The notes beneath the pieces were generated by a model that did no database searches, was not told the DNA's origin, and saw only the letters and a program-made list of their open reading frames with translations. 33,997 nt of DNA. Origin: Lachnospiraceae bacterium (lineage in GTDB: Bacteria > Bacillota > Clostridia > Lachnospirales > Lachnospiraceae). The position numbers and the translations under genes were made by a program. This document shows, one piece after another, positions 27,842 to 33,997 of this stretch; position 1 is the first letter of the stretch; each line of letters begins with the position of its first letter. Where the stretch lies: NCBI GenBank assembly GCA_024693455.1, contig JAILKW010000286.1:1-33997 (forward strand). The letters are read 5' to 3'.

Positions 27842-28270
27842 ATGTCACAAAGAAAAATTTCATTGGGGTTGATATTCACATGCATCTCTGCTGTGCTTGC
27901 CCTTTTAGGATGTATCTTCTACGTTATAAATACAAAAACAAATTATTTTGCCGGAAACGGCGTTAGCACACCGGTTATAGCATGTCTTGCGATAGCAATA
28001 GTTTGCATGGTCGTTTATGTGATAATAGGAATGAGAGGAACTCCCGTATGGGCAGACATTCTTCCGGTAGCTTCAAGCGCACTTCTTATTTCAGGGCTTA
28101 TGAATTTTGCTTCAGCCAGGATAAACGGAATTGCAGCAGTTATGACCTTCGAGAACAATGCACAGAATATGGCGGATCTTAAGAGCGCTATCATCGGAAT
28201 GGTACTCGTTGGAATAGCAGCGGTTGTCAGTATCATAGCAGCATTCTTTGATGTGACTGTTGAGAAATAA
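27842..28270 (+). CDS. Small four-helix membrane protein in the GH3 operon, function unknown
   Basis: 142 aa; ATG follows GGGAGGAAAAG, 16 nt after the GH3 stop. Four hydrophobic helices (about 8-29, 43-63, 70-90, 113-136) with short loops. I recognise no named family. Its place at the end of the symporter-glycosidase operon, before a terminator, suggests it helps the transporter or the anchored enzyme; this is inferred from position only. Confidence 0.8.
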   Translation: MSQRKISLGLIFTCISAVLALLGCIFYVINTKTNYFAGNGVSTPVIACLAIAIVCMVVYVIIGMRGTPVWADILPVASSALLISGLMNFASARINGIAAVMTFENNAQNMADLKSAIIGMVLVGIAAVVSIIAAFFDVTVEK

Positions 28271-28283
28271 TAAGCAAATTAAG

Positions 28284-28318
28284 AGGCTGATGTGTCGGGA
28301 AGATACATCAGCCTTTTT
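28284..28318 (+). terminator. Intrinsic terminator ending the GPH-GH3 operon
   Basis: Ten-base-pair stem AGGCTGATGT (28284-28293) / ACATCAGCCT (28305-28314) with an 11-nt loop and a T run (28314-28318). Confidence 0.9.
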
Positions 28319-28328
28319 ACATATCTTG

Positions 28329-28337
28329 TGATATAAT
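28329..28337 (+). promoter_or_regulatory. Extended -10 promoter for the SGNH/LRR genes
   Basis: TGATATAAT (28329-28337) is a perfect extended -10 element just after the terminator hairpin. Its predicted transcription start near 28344 leaves a leader of under 20 nt before the ATG at 28361. Confidence 0.6.
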
Positions 28338-28360
28338 AACGCAAAGGAAAGACGGATGAG

Positions 28361-30136
28361 ATGAATACAAGAAGAACGATGAAAATAAATATAAATTTAA
28401 TATTACTGGCACTTTCCGTTTTGCTTATCACAGGATGTACGAAGACAAAAGGGCAGCAGGCTGCGGAAAATCTTTGGGTTGTGCTCCGGGAGGACAAAGG
28501 CTATATAGCAAAGGAAAATGTTTTGGAATGCAAAATGGGAAAAGAGGTTTCCTTTGAGGTTGAAACTGTTCCGGGAGTTACGGTAAAAGGCTGTGACTAT
28601 GATGGTGAGTATGAGATAGATGAAGATGAGTCTGCAGGGGACGGATATGTTCACAGATATTTTATTAAGCTAAAAGATATACAAAGGATCGAAACGATAT
28701 CCCTTTTAACCGAAAGGGAATCAAAAACTATTTGTTACGACAATGGTGAAAAAGCTGAAGTCCCTTTGTTTCACCGGGGGATAAACACTTTAAGGGCAGA
28801 TCAGTGCGATTATAACGGTGATGGGACTTTGCTTGGTTTTAAAACAGATAAAGGGAAGTTTGTAACATGCGGGAGCAGGATAGACAAAACAGATGGAGAT
28901 AAACTTAAAACCATATTTAAGAAATGGACAAAGGAAGATCTTTTTATTACAGAAAAAAGTGGGGACGGGTGTAAGATAACCGGAGTCAAAAAGTCTTTGT
29001 TTGACGATCTTATCATACCGGGTGAGATAGGGGGACGAAAGGTATATGCTTTGGAAAGCGAAGCCTTTTCAAATATAAAGGCAGATAAGATTGTACTTCC
29101 GACGGGATTGCTTAAGGTGTCGGACCGGGCATTTCAGGGTGCAAAAATTAATCTTCTTTATATTAATGACGACGTAAGGGATTTTTCGCCGAGGGCGTTT
29201 GAGGGAGCCCGGGTGGGCAGATTAAAAGTGATCGCAGCAACGGCTCCCGTATACAGCGGAAATTATTTTGACGGTTTTGCCGATAAGCTTGAAGCGCTTA
29301 AAGCTGTTTCGGATGAGAAAAAGATAGTACTTTTCTCCGGATCATCCGCAAGATTCGGATATGACAGCAGGGCGATAGAGGAGGCTTTTCCGGGATATAA
29401 GGTTATCAATATGGGAGTTTTTGCCTATACAAATGCACTTTATCAGCTCCGGCTTATAAGAGAGCAGATGATGGAGGGAGATATTCTTGTTTTATCGCCT
29501 GAGTTTGATGCTTCCCAGAGTCAGTTTTGTATCGCAAATAACCTTGAGTGGCATGTTTTTGCCATGACGGAAGGAAATTATTCTTTGCTAGATGATCTTG
29601 ATCTATCCGAATATGAAGGGGTATGGCAGGCATTTTCCACTTATCTTACGGAAAAAAGAAGTATGGAAAAACGGGATTATAACATGAGTGTTTTTGAATA
29701 TGATGAAGACGGAAAAGAGGCGGATTCTCCCGTGTATAACGGAGCGGGGGACTATGTTTTGTTCAGGCCGAATGCCTCCGATAATACTCCCATATATGAT
29801 CTTCCGGTTTTGTATGCAAAGGAAGGCTTTCCGGAAAATACATATATAAAGCCGTTTAATAAGATGTGCAGGGAGTTTTTGAACAGGGGAATAAGGGTGT
29901 ATTTTACCTATGCGCCGAGAAATAGGGCGGCTCTTTCAAAGGAGAGCACCAAAGAAAAGATAAATGAACTGGATAAATATTTGAGGGATGAGCTTGTGAT
30001 CCCGGTGATCTCCGATATAAATGACAGTCTGTTTGAAGGAAGGTATCTTTACGGTACGGACAATCATCTTTCAACGGAAGGAGTAAAAATAAGGACAAAG
30101 AAGCTGATAAAAGATCTGGGGAGGGAATTATCATAG
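28361..30136 (+). CDS. Lipoprotein with BspA-like LRR segment followed by SGNH-hydrolase-like domain
   Basis: 591 aa. The lipobox ITGC places a lipidated Cys26 at the outer membrane face; an internal ATG at residue 7 is an alternative start, and Shine-Dalgarno support is weak for both (AAAGGAAAG is about 13 nt upstream). Residues about 200-300 resemble BspA-type leucine-rich repeats (DLIIPGEIGGRKVYALESEAF, quoted as region about 217-237; VSDRAFQGAKI). From about 320 the protein turns into an SGNH/GDSL-like fold: FSGSSARFG with probable nucleophile Ser329, INMGVFAYTNALYQL, and the C-terminal acid/base pair in GTDNHLSTEG (Asp567, His569). SGNH proteins of this shape often add or remove O-acyl groups on surface polymers, sometimes with an MBOAT partner, but no MBOAT gene is in the window. 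Its stop codon overlaps the putative start of the next gene. Confidence 0.82.
   Translation: MNTRRTMKININLILLALSVLLITGCTKTKGQQAAENLWVVLREDKGYIAKENVLECKMGKEVSFEVETVPGVTVKGCDYDGEYEIDEDESAGDGYVHRYFIKLKDIQRIETISLLTERESKTICYDNGEKAEVPLFHRGINTLRADQCDYNGDGTLLGFKTDKGKFVTCGSRIDKTDGDKLKTIFKKWTKEDLFITEKSGDGCKITGVKKSLFDDLIIPGEIGGRKVYALESEAFSNIKADKIVLPTGLLKVSDRAFQGAKINLLYINDDVRDFSPRAFEGARVGRLKVIAATAPVYSGNYFDGFADKLEALKAVSDEKKIVLFSGSSARFGYDSRAIEEAFPGYKVINMGVFAYTNALYQLRLIREQMMEGDILVLSPEFDASQSQFCIANNLEWHVFAMTEGNYSLLDDLDLSEYEGVWQAFSTYLTEKRSMEKRDYNMSVFEYDEDGKEADSPVYNGAGDYVLFRPNASDNTPIYDLPVLYAKEGFPENTYIKPFNKMCREFLNRGIRVYFTYAPRNRAALSKESTKEKINELDKYLRDELVIPVISDINDSLFEGRYLYGTDNHLSTEGVKIRTKKLIKDLGRELS
30118..30125 (+). 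promoter_or_regulatory. Ribosome binding site that sets the start of the second SGNH gene
   Basis: GGGGAGGG, with core GGAGG at 30120-30124, is the only strong ribosome site near this gene. Counting from the core, ATC at 30130 is 5 nt away and ATA at 30133 is 8 nt away; there is no ATG, GTG or TTG within reach in the frame. Confidence 0.55.
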
Positions 30137-31545
30137 ATCATAAGAATAATAAATTAAGGATAAATTTAAAAAAGTCCCTTATTTTCTTTGCGGTATTATA
30201 TGCTTCTTTATTGATCGCGGCTTCCGTTGTATTTTTTCTGCTTCCGGATCCGTATGAGGGCTCATATCTGTCGGAACTGGGAGAAAAGCTTGAGCTCATA
30301 AAGAACACCGAAGGAAAAAGGGTGATAACGGCAGGCGGAAGTGCTGTTGCTTTCGGAATTAACAGTGGGATGCTTGAAGCTGAGTTTGGGGCAGATATAA
30401 AAGTCCCGGAAAATCCAAACAGGATTAAAGATTACAAGGTAATAAATTTCGGACTTTACGGCAGTCTCGGTACAAAGCTGATGCTTGAACTTTCGGCTCC
30501 TTATTTGCACAGGGACGATATAGTGATAATAATTCCCGAACAACAGGAGGATGCCCTAAGGGGGTATTTCGACGGAAAATATTATTGGCAGGCTCTTGGA
30601 AAGAAAGGTTTTTCGTTTTTGTTTTCTCTTGAAACCGATGAAAGAAACGAAGCGCTGAATAAACTTCTGCCATATATTGCGGAAAAGTTTAAGGCAGTTG
30701 TGTGGGACGGAAAAAGTTCTGCCAAAAACAACGGCATATATATTAAGGATAACTTTAATAAATACGGTGATATGGAGGCTGAAAGAAATACCAATATAAT
30801 GCCGGGAGGTTATGACAGTGATACGTCAATAGTGTTTGATGAAGATATTTTGGAAAATGATTTCTTTAAATACGTGGTCCGGTTTATCAAAAACGGTGAA
30901 AAGAACGGGACGAAGGTATATTTTAGGTTATCTCCGATCAATAATTCCGCTGTAAGAGCGGATAAAGAGCAGATAAAATCATACGAAACAGCTCTTTTAA
31001 ATAAGCTGGGTACTCATCTTTTGGGTGGGACAAGCAGCTCGGTTATGGATAAATCGTATTTTTACGATAGCAATTACCATCTTACAAATGATGGCGCGGC
31101 ATATTACACCTATAACCTTATAAATGACTTAAAGGCAAGGCATAAAGATTATTCTCACACGGATTTTGATGGTGCCTACAATTCAAAAGAGGTATCAAAA
31201 GATACGGTTTCATACAATGGAAACGAAGAGGGCTTTATTTTTGAGGAGTATGATAACGGAATAAAACTGACCGGTATTACGGAAGAATTGAGAAACAGTG
31301 AAGAAATATTAATTCCTGAATTTATAAATGACAAAGAGGTGATATATATTTCTGACGGTATTTTCAGTGGCTGCAACAATCTGAAAAAGATAATAATTAC
31401 CGTGTCATCACCCGAAAATCTCAGGGTGGGACGGGGATTGCTTGATGGGTGCAGCGCTGATATATTTGTTCCCGAAGGCAGTTTATCATCTTATAAAATG
31501 AACTATTTCTGGTCAACGTACAGCAGCAGGATTTTTGTTGATTAA
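30133..31545 (+). CDS. Membrane-anchored SGNH-hydrolase-like protein with C-terminal BspA-like LRR; probable non-canonical start
   Basis: The first conventional start in frame is TTG 30211, but it has no ribosome site and would cut a membrane helix in half. The frame is open further upstream and gives a lysine-rich start (DHKNNKLRINLKK) followed by a complete helix (SLIFFAVLYASLLIAASVVF). I therefore place the start at ATA 30133, which overlaps the TAG of the previous gene (ATAG) and is 8 nt after GGAGG; ATC 30130 is also possible. On that numbering (470 aa) the SGNH block AGGSAVAFG has Ser70 as probable nucleophile, and YDSNYHLTNDG near residue 315 is the Asp/His block. The last 100 residues are BspA-like repeats (ISDGIFSGCNNLKKIIITV, IFVPEGSLSSYK). 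It is a distant relative of the preceding gene with the repeats at the other end. Confidence 0.8.
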   Translation: MDHKNNKLRINLKKSLIFFAVLYASLLIAASVVFFLLPDPYEGSYLSELGEKLELIKNTEGKRVITAGGSAVAFGINSGMLEAEFGADIKVPENPNRIKDYKVINFGLYGSLGTKLMLELSAPYLHRDDIVIIIPEQQEDALRGYFDGKYYWQALGKKGFSFLFSLETDERNEALNKLLPYIAEKFKAVVWDGKSSAKNNGIYIKDNFNKYGDMEAERNTNIMPGGYDSDTSIVFDEDILENDFFKYVVRFIKNGEKNGTKVYFRLSPINNSAVRADKEQIKSYETALLNKLGTHLLGGTSSSVMDKSYFYDSNYHLTNDGAAYYTYNLINDLKARHKDYSHTDFDGAYNSKEVSKDTVSYNGNEEGFIFEEYDNGIKLTGITEELRNSEEILIPEFINDKEVIYISDGIFSGCNNLKKIIITVSSPENLRVGRGLLDGCSADIFVPEGSLSSYKMNYFWSTYSSRIFVD

Positions 31546-31565
31546 CTGTATGTGTTTGGTATAAA
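31538..31565 (+). promoter_or_regulatory. Candidate promoter for the LUD-domain gene
   Basis: TTGATT (31538-31543), a 16-bp spacer and TATAAA (31560-31565) preceded by TGG (extended -10). It overlaps the 3' end of the SGNH gene and leaves a leader of about 35 nt. Confidence 0.5.
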
Positions 31566-31606
31566 ATTAGGGTGCTGTTTGTAAGTTAAACAAAGTGGAG
31601 GAAATT

Positions 31607-32236
31607 ATGGAAGAGATGATTTATAAAAGAAATGAGCTTTTGGCTCAGAAGGTGATGAAGGGGCTTGAAAGCAGGAATATGACTGCCTACTATGCTGCAT
31701 CAAAGGAAGAAGCTAAAAAACTTGCACTTTCTTTGATCCCCGAAGGCAGCAAGGTTACCAACGGAGGTGTCAGAAGTGCCGAACAGATCGGACTTTTGGA
31801 TGCTGTAAAAGAGGGAAATTACGAATATATAGACAGACATGAGGCTGAGGATAAAGAGGCTGCTACACTTATGGCATACAGCTGTGACTTTTATATTTCA
31901 AGTGCCAATGCCATTACGGAGGACGGTGTCCTTGTTAATATAGATGGCAATGCCAATCGTGTTTCGGCTATTTCCTACGGCCCTAAAAAGGTGCTCTTCA
32001 TTATAGGAATGAACAAGGTTGCGGATGATGTTGACGGTGCGATGAAAAGAGCCAGAAATCTGGCAGCTCCCGCAAACGCTCAAAGGTTCGGACTTAATAC
32101 ACCCTGTGCCAAAACAGGAGCCTGTGCAAACTGCAAATCTCCGGATACCATCTGCTGTCAGTTCCTTATCACAAGATATTCAAGGCAGAAGGACCGTATC
32201 CATGTTATCCTTGTAAACGAGGATCTGGGATTTTAA
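31607..32236 (+). CDS. LUD-domain (DUF162, LutC-like superfamily) protein
   Basis: Start set at ATG 31607 (209 aa), 5 nt after GGAGG; an in-frame GTG four codons earlier lies inside or before the ribosome site. The pattern fits LUD-domain proteins: IPEGSKVTNGGVRSAEQIGL, DFYISSANAITEDGVLVNIDG (regions near 43-62 and 93-113), VLFIIGMNKVADDVDGAM, and RNLAAPANAQRF followed by a cysteine cluster TPCAKTGACANCKSPDTICC. Relatives include LutC/LutB-type lactate-oxidation proteins, but the stand-alone form seen in clostridia has no fixed role, and no lutA or lutB lies beside it. The cysteine cluster may bind a metal or an Fe-S centre. It has its own promoter and terminator and is probably a single-gene unit. 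Confidence 0.9.
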   Translation: MEEMIYKRNELLAQKVMKGLESRNMTAYYAASKEEAKKLALSLIPEGSKVTNGGVRSAEQIGLLDAVKEGNYEYIDRHEAEDKEAATLMAYSCDFYISSANAITEDGVLVNIDGNANRVSAISYGPKKVLFIIGMNKVADDVDGAMKRARNLAAPANAQRFGLNTPCAKTGACANCKSPDTICCQFLITRYSRQKDRIHVILVNEDLGF

Positions 32237-32307
32237 CTCAGTCGGAGAAATCCCCCACCTCTAAGCGTTAGCGTAGGTGGGGGTTATGACAAACTATACT
32301 CAGTCGG
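32236..32307. repeat. Hairpin repeat copy B between two 10-bp direct repeats (possible IS200/IS605-type or MITE remnant)
   Basis: Direct repeats ACTCAGTCGG at 32236-32245 and 32298-32307 flank a hairpin whose arms are CCCCCACCT (32252-32260) and AGGTGGGGG (32275-32283). The hairpin core is shared with 17141-17183. The hairpin can also serve as terminator for the LUD gene, though it lacks a clean T run. Confidence 0.6.
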
Positions 32308-32312
32308 GGTAC

Positions 32313-32342
32313 AAGCGCTCTGCAGATCTGCAGAGCGCTTTT
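32313..32342. terminator. Perfect 28-nt palindrome, probable bidirectional terminator
   Basis: AAGCGCTCTGCAGA (32313-32326) is followed at once by its exact reverse complement (32327-32340) and then TTTTATTATAAT. It lies between convergent genes and reads as a terminator on the plus strand. On the minus strand it is followed by GTACC, so termination there is less sure. Confidence 0.7.
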
Positions 32343-32379
32343 ATTATAATAAAATTTAATTTATTCATAACTTGATGCT

Positions 32380-33906
32380 TTAGCACATAAAATCAGCCAT
32401 GTCCTTAAGGAGATGCTTGCCTGCATAGAAGGGAGCAGTATCGAGCTTAGCCTGATTTCCCGCAACATCATTTATCGATCTCATTATCATGTCTTTATCT
32501 ATACGTTCAAAATGATAAAGTCTCATGAAGAGTTCTTTAAGATCTTCGGCATCCGAGATCTTTATTACATCAAATATCAGGTCTGCCAGAGAGCCTGCAG
32601 CATTCAGATAACCCGGGATGAAATATCCAACGGCCGGTCCGTGCGGAATATTACCTTCAAGTGTAAGGTGATATGAAAGCGCGTGAGGAAGCCCCGTTCC
32701 GTCTATTGCTATAGCCATTCCCGCAAGAGTGGACATGGTAAGCAGATTGTTTAATGTATCATCGTTGGGTGTGTATTTTGACAAGAGGGCTTCTTTGACA
32801 TATCTGAATTTGTGGAAACCTTCTATTGCTATGGCACGACTAAGCTCCGTTGCTTTTGAATTAATATAGCTTTCAACAAGATGTGAAAAAGCATCTATTG
32901 CTGTATTCCTGATTATCTGCATATCGGTTGCCCGCAGATATTTTATATTGGAAAAGCCGTACTCAGGCATGATCTTGTAAGGAATGGAGCCTTTAAGACC
33001 GAGTGATCGTCTTGTAAGAACGGAAACTGCCGTGGCTTCCGAGCCTGTACCGCAGGTTGTCGGAACACAGACTACCGGAAGAGCATCGCTGGGATTGCCG
33101 TTCTCATAGAGGTAGTCGATACCGCGGCCCCTGTTCTTAAGCATCAGTGCAATGGCTTTGGCAGCGTCCATGGGAGACCCGCCTCCTATCCCTATAACAA
33201 AATCGGCATCGGCATTTACGCCGGCATCACGTCCCTTCATTATGGTCTCTACAGAAGGATTTTCCTCGACTTCGTTAAAAACGGTGTAGGTAATACCATG
33301 TTCATCGAGAGCTTTTATTACGTCATCCAGGGAGCCGTTTCGTTTTGCCGAATTTCTTCCCGTGACGATAAGAGCCCGTTTGCCGCAAGAGGCTATCTTG
33401 TCACTGTGCTTTGATATGCAGTGCTTATCCTGATAAAGCTCCTGCTTATCATGACTGCTTATAAGATTTCCCTTATCATCATATGTAAGAGTCAGGTTAA
33501 AAAATTGATTTGAACTTTCAAGGATAGACAAAAAGATCTTGTCTCCCTCCCAAAGGTTTAGAGTTTCGATATCGGATTTAGGTATCCATTTTATCTCGCC
33601 TTCATCGCATTCAAGGCGGGGTGTGCCGTCAAAATTGTCGGAAACATAGATAAACATGTATTCCTCGTCTGAAGGACTTACAAAATGTACGATTCCCCTG
33701 AAATTAAGGCTTAAAAGAGTAATGCCTGCCTCTTCCTTTACTTCCCGCATCAGGCAGCGTGCTGCGGTTTCGCCTTCTTTCTTATGGCCTCCCAGGCCCA
33801 GCCATTTACCGGCATTGATATCATTTTCCTTTTTGTTCTTATGGATCATAAGGTAACGACCGTCATCTTCTATATAGCATAAAGTCGTTATAACCGGTGT
33901 GTTCAT
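32380..33906 (-). CDS. Nudix hydrolase fused to iron-containing alcohol dehydrogenase
   Basis: Start set at ATG 33906 (508 aa), after AGGGGGAAA; an ATG 20 codons earlier has no ribosome site. Residues 3-150 are a MutT-like Nudix domain with a complete box from Gly40 to Ile62 (GHKKEGE, then REVKEEAGI with Glu58 and Glu59 as metal ligands). Residues about 175-505 are a group III (iron-type) alcohol dehydrogenase: GKRALIVTGRNSAKRNGSL, NAD-binding GGGSPMDAAK (241-250), TTCGTGSE, and all four metal ligands Asp338, His342, His408 and His422. Both domains look active. The dehydrogenase lacks the first strand normally seen (the FYMPTxxxFG-type start), which is where the Nudix part is joined. There is no frameshift or stop in the joint. 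Possible roles are hydrolysis of a nucleotide or NAD derivative linked to aldehyde/alcohol turnover; this is inference. Confidence 0.92.
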   Translation of the reverse strand: MNTPVITTLCYIEDDGRYLMIHKNKKENDINAGKWLGLGGHKKEGETAARCLMREVKEEAGITLLSLNFRGIVHFVSPSDEEYMFIYVSDNFDGTPRLECDEGEIKWIPKSDIETLNLWEGDKIFLSILESSNQFFNLTLTYDDKGNLISSHDKQELYQDKHCISKHSDKIASCGKRALIVTGRNSAKRNGSLDDVIKALDEHGITYTVFNEVEENPSVETIMKGRDAGVNADADFVIGIGGGSPMDAAKAIALMLKNRGRGIDYLYENGNPSDALPVVCVPTTCGTGSEATAVSVLTRRSLGLKGSIPYKIMPEYGFSNIKYLRATDMQIIRNTAIDAFSHLVESYINSKATELSRAIAIEGFHKFRYVKEALLSKYTPNDDTLNNLLTMSTLAGMAIAIDGTGLPHALSYHLTLEGNIPHGPAVGYFIPGYLNAAGSLADLIFDVIKISDAEDLKELFMRLYHFERIDKDMIMRSINDVAGNQAKLDTAPFYAGKHLLKDMADFMC

Positions 33907-33912
33907 GTATGA

Positions 33913-33997
33913 TTTCCCCCTAAAAGTATGTTTATGATAGTTCCATTTATCGTAACACTTTATCATGAAAAAATCAAAATATACTTTTAGGGGGAAA
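33913..33997. repeat. Perfect 17-bp inverted repeat upstream of the Nudix-ADH gene
   Basis: TTTCCCCCTAAAAGTAT (33913-33929) and its exact reverse complement ATACTTTTAGGGGGAAA (33981-33997) are 51 bp apart. The left arm contains the ribosome site of the Nudix-ADH gene. The right arm runs to the last base of the window and may extend further. Confidence 0.9.
33949..33977 (-). promoter_or_regulatory. Candidate promoter of the Nudix-ADH gene
   Basis: On the minus strand TTGATT (33977-33972), a 17-bp spacer and TACGAT (33954-33949) lie between the two inverted-repeat arms. Both hexamers match consensus at four of six positions. Transcription starting near 33942 would put the left arm in the untranslated leader. 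Confidence 0.4.

Noticed and set aside
30211-30213. TTG as the start codon of the second SGNH gene
   Set aside because: It has no ribosome binding site and falls inside a membrane helix whose first half and basic flank are encoded directly upstream in the same open frame.
1-33997. tRNA, rRNA, CRISPR, phage or defence genes
   Set aside because: No tRNA-like cloverleaf, regular spacer array, integrase, restriction enzyme or toxin-antitoxin motif could be recognised on either strand by eye.

Overview
The window looks like chromosomal DNA of a low-to-moderate GC Gram-positive anaerobe, most probably a Lachnospiraceae member of the Butyrivibrio/Pseudobutyrivibrio type. This rests on Firmicutes-type ribosome binding sites (AGGAGG variants), extended -10 promoters, a reversed-order GH3 beta-glycosidase paired with a GPH-type sugar symporter, BspA-like leucine-rich repeats, LytTR/GHKL signalling, and a DUF4956 protein paired with a Cthe_2159-type lipoprotein. 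I see no rRNA, tRNA, CRISPR array, prophage or intact insertion sequence. Coding density is high and no gap exceeds 200 bp.

Layout. (1) 41-1537: a secreted Ig-like/NlpC-P60-like protein with a TTG start, ending at a bidirectional terminator. (2) 6376-1599 on the minus strand: a three-gene signalling operon of a hybrid histidine kinase with Hpt domain, a pseudo-receiver/receiver protein and a 7-TM degenerate-GGDEF/EAL protein; together they read as a phosphorelay leading to c-di-GMP hydrolysis. (3) 6557-17129: two tandem secreted M13 metallopeptidases, the second running with a 14-nt gap into valS, cdd, a 45-aa protein, a membrane TPR protein and a Cof-type HAD phosphatase. (4) 19733-17189 on the minus strand: a DUF4956 membrane protein overlapping a Cthe_2159-type carbohydrate-binding lipoprotein. 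(5) 19897-22932: a YitT-family membrane protein plus a LytTR response regulator and GHKL kinase. (6) 23029-28270: GPH symporter, double-anchored GH3 enzyme and a small membrane protein, a sugar-use operon bounded by two terminators. (7) 28361-31545: two tandem extracytoplasmic SGNH-fold proteins carrying BspA-like repeats at opposite ends; the second seems to use a non-canonical start codon. (8) 31607-32236: a LUD-domain protein. (9) 33906-32380 on the minus strand: a single reading frame joining a Nudix hydrolase to an iron-containing alcohol dehydrogenase, preceded by a perfect 17-bp inverted repeat at the window edge.

Most of the window is recognisable housekeeping and accessory metabolism. 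The points most worth a second look are the Nudix-Fe-ADH fusion, the SGNH/LRR tandem with its ATA (or ATC) start, the inverted repeat at 33913-33997, the duplicated hairpin element (17141 and 32249) whose second copy sits between 10-bp direct repeats, the secreted peptidase placed directly upstream of a valS that lacks its own T-box, and the self-contained phosphorelay/EAL operon. All functional statements come from reading motifs by eye; no database search was run.
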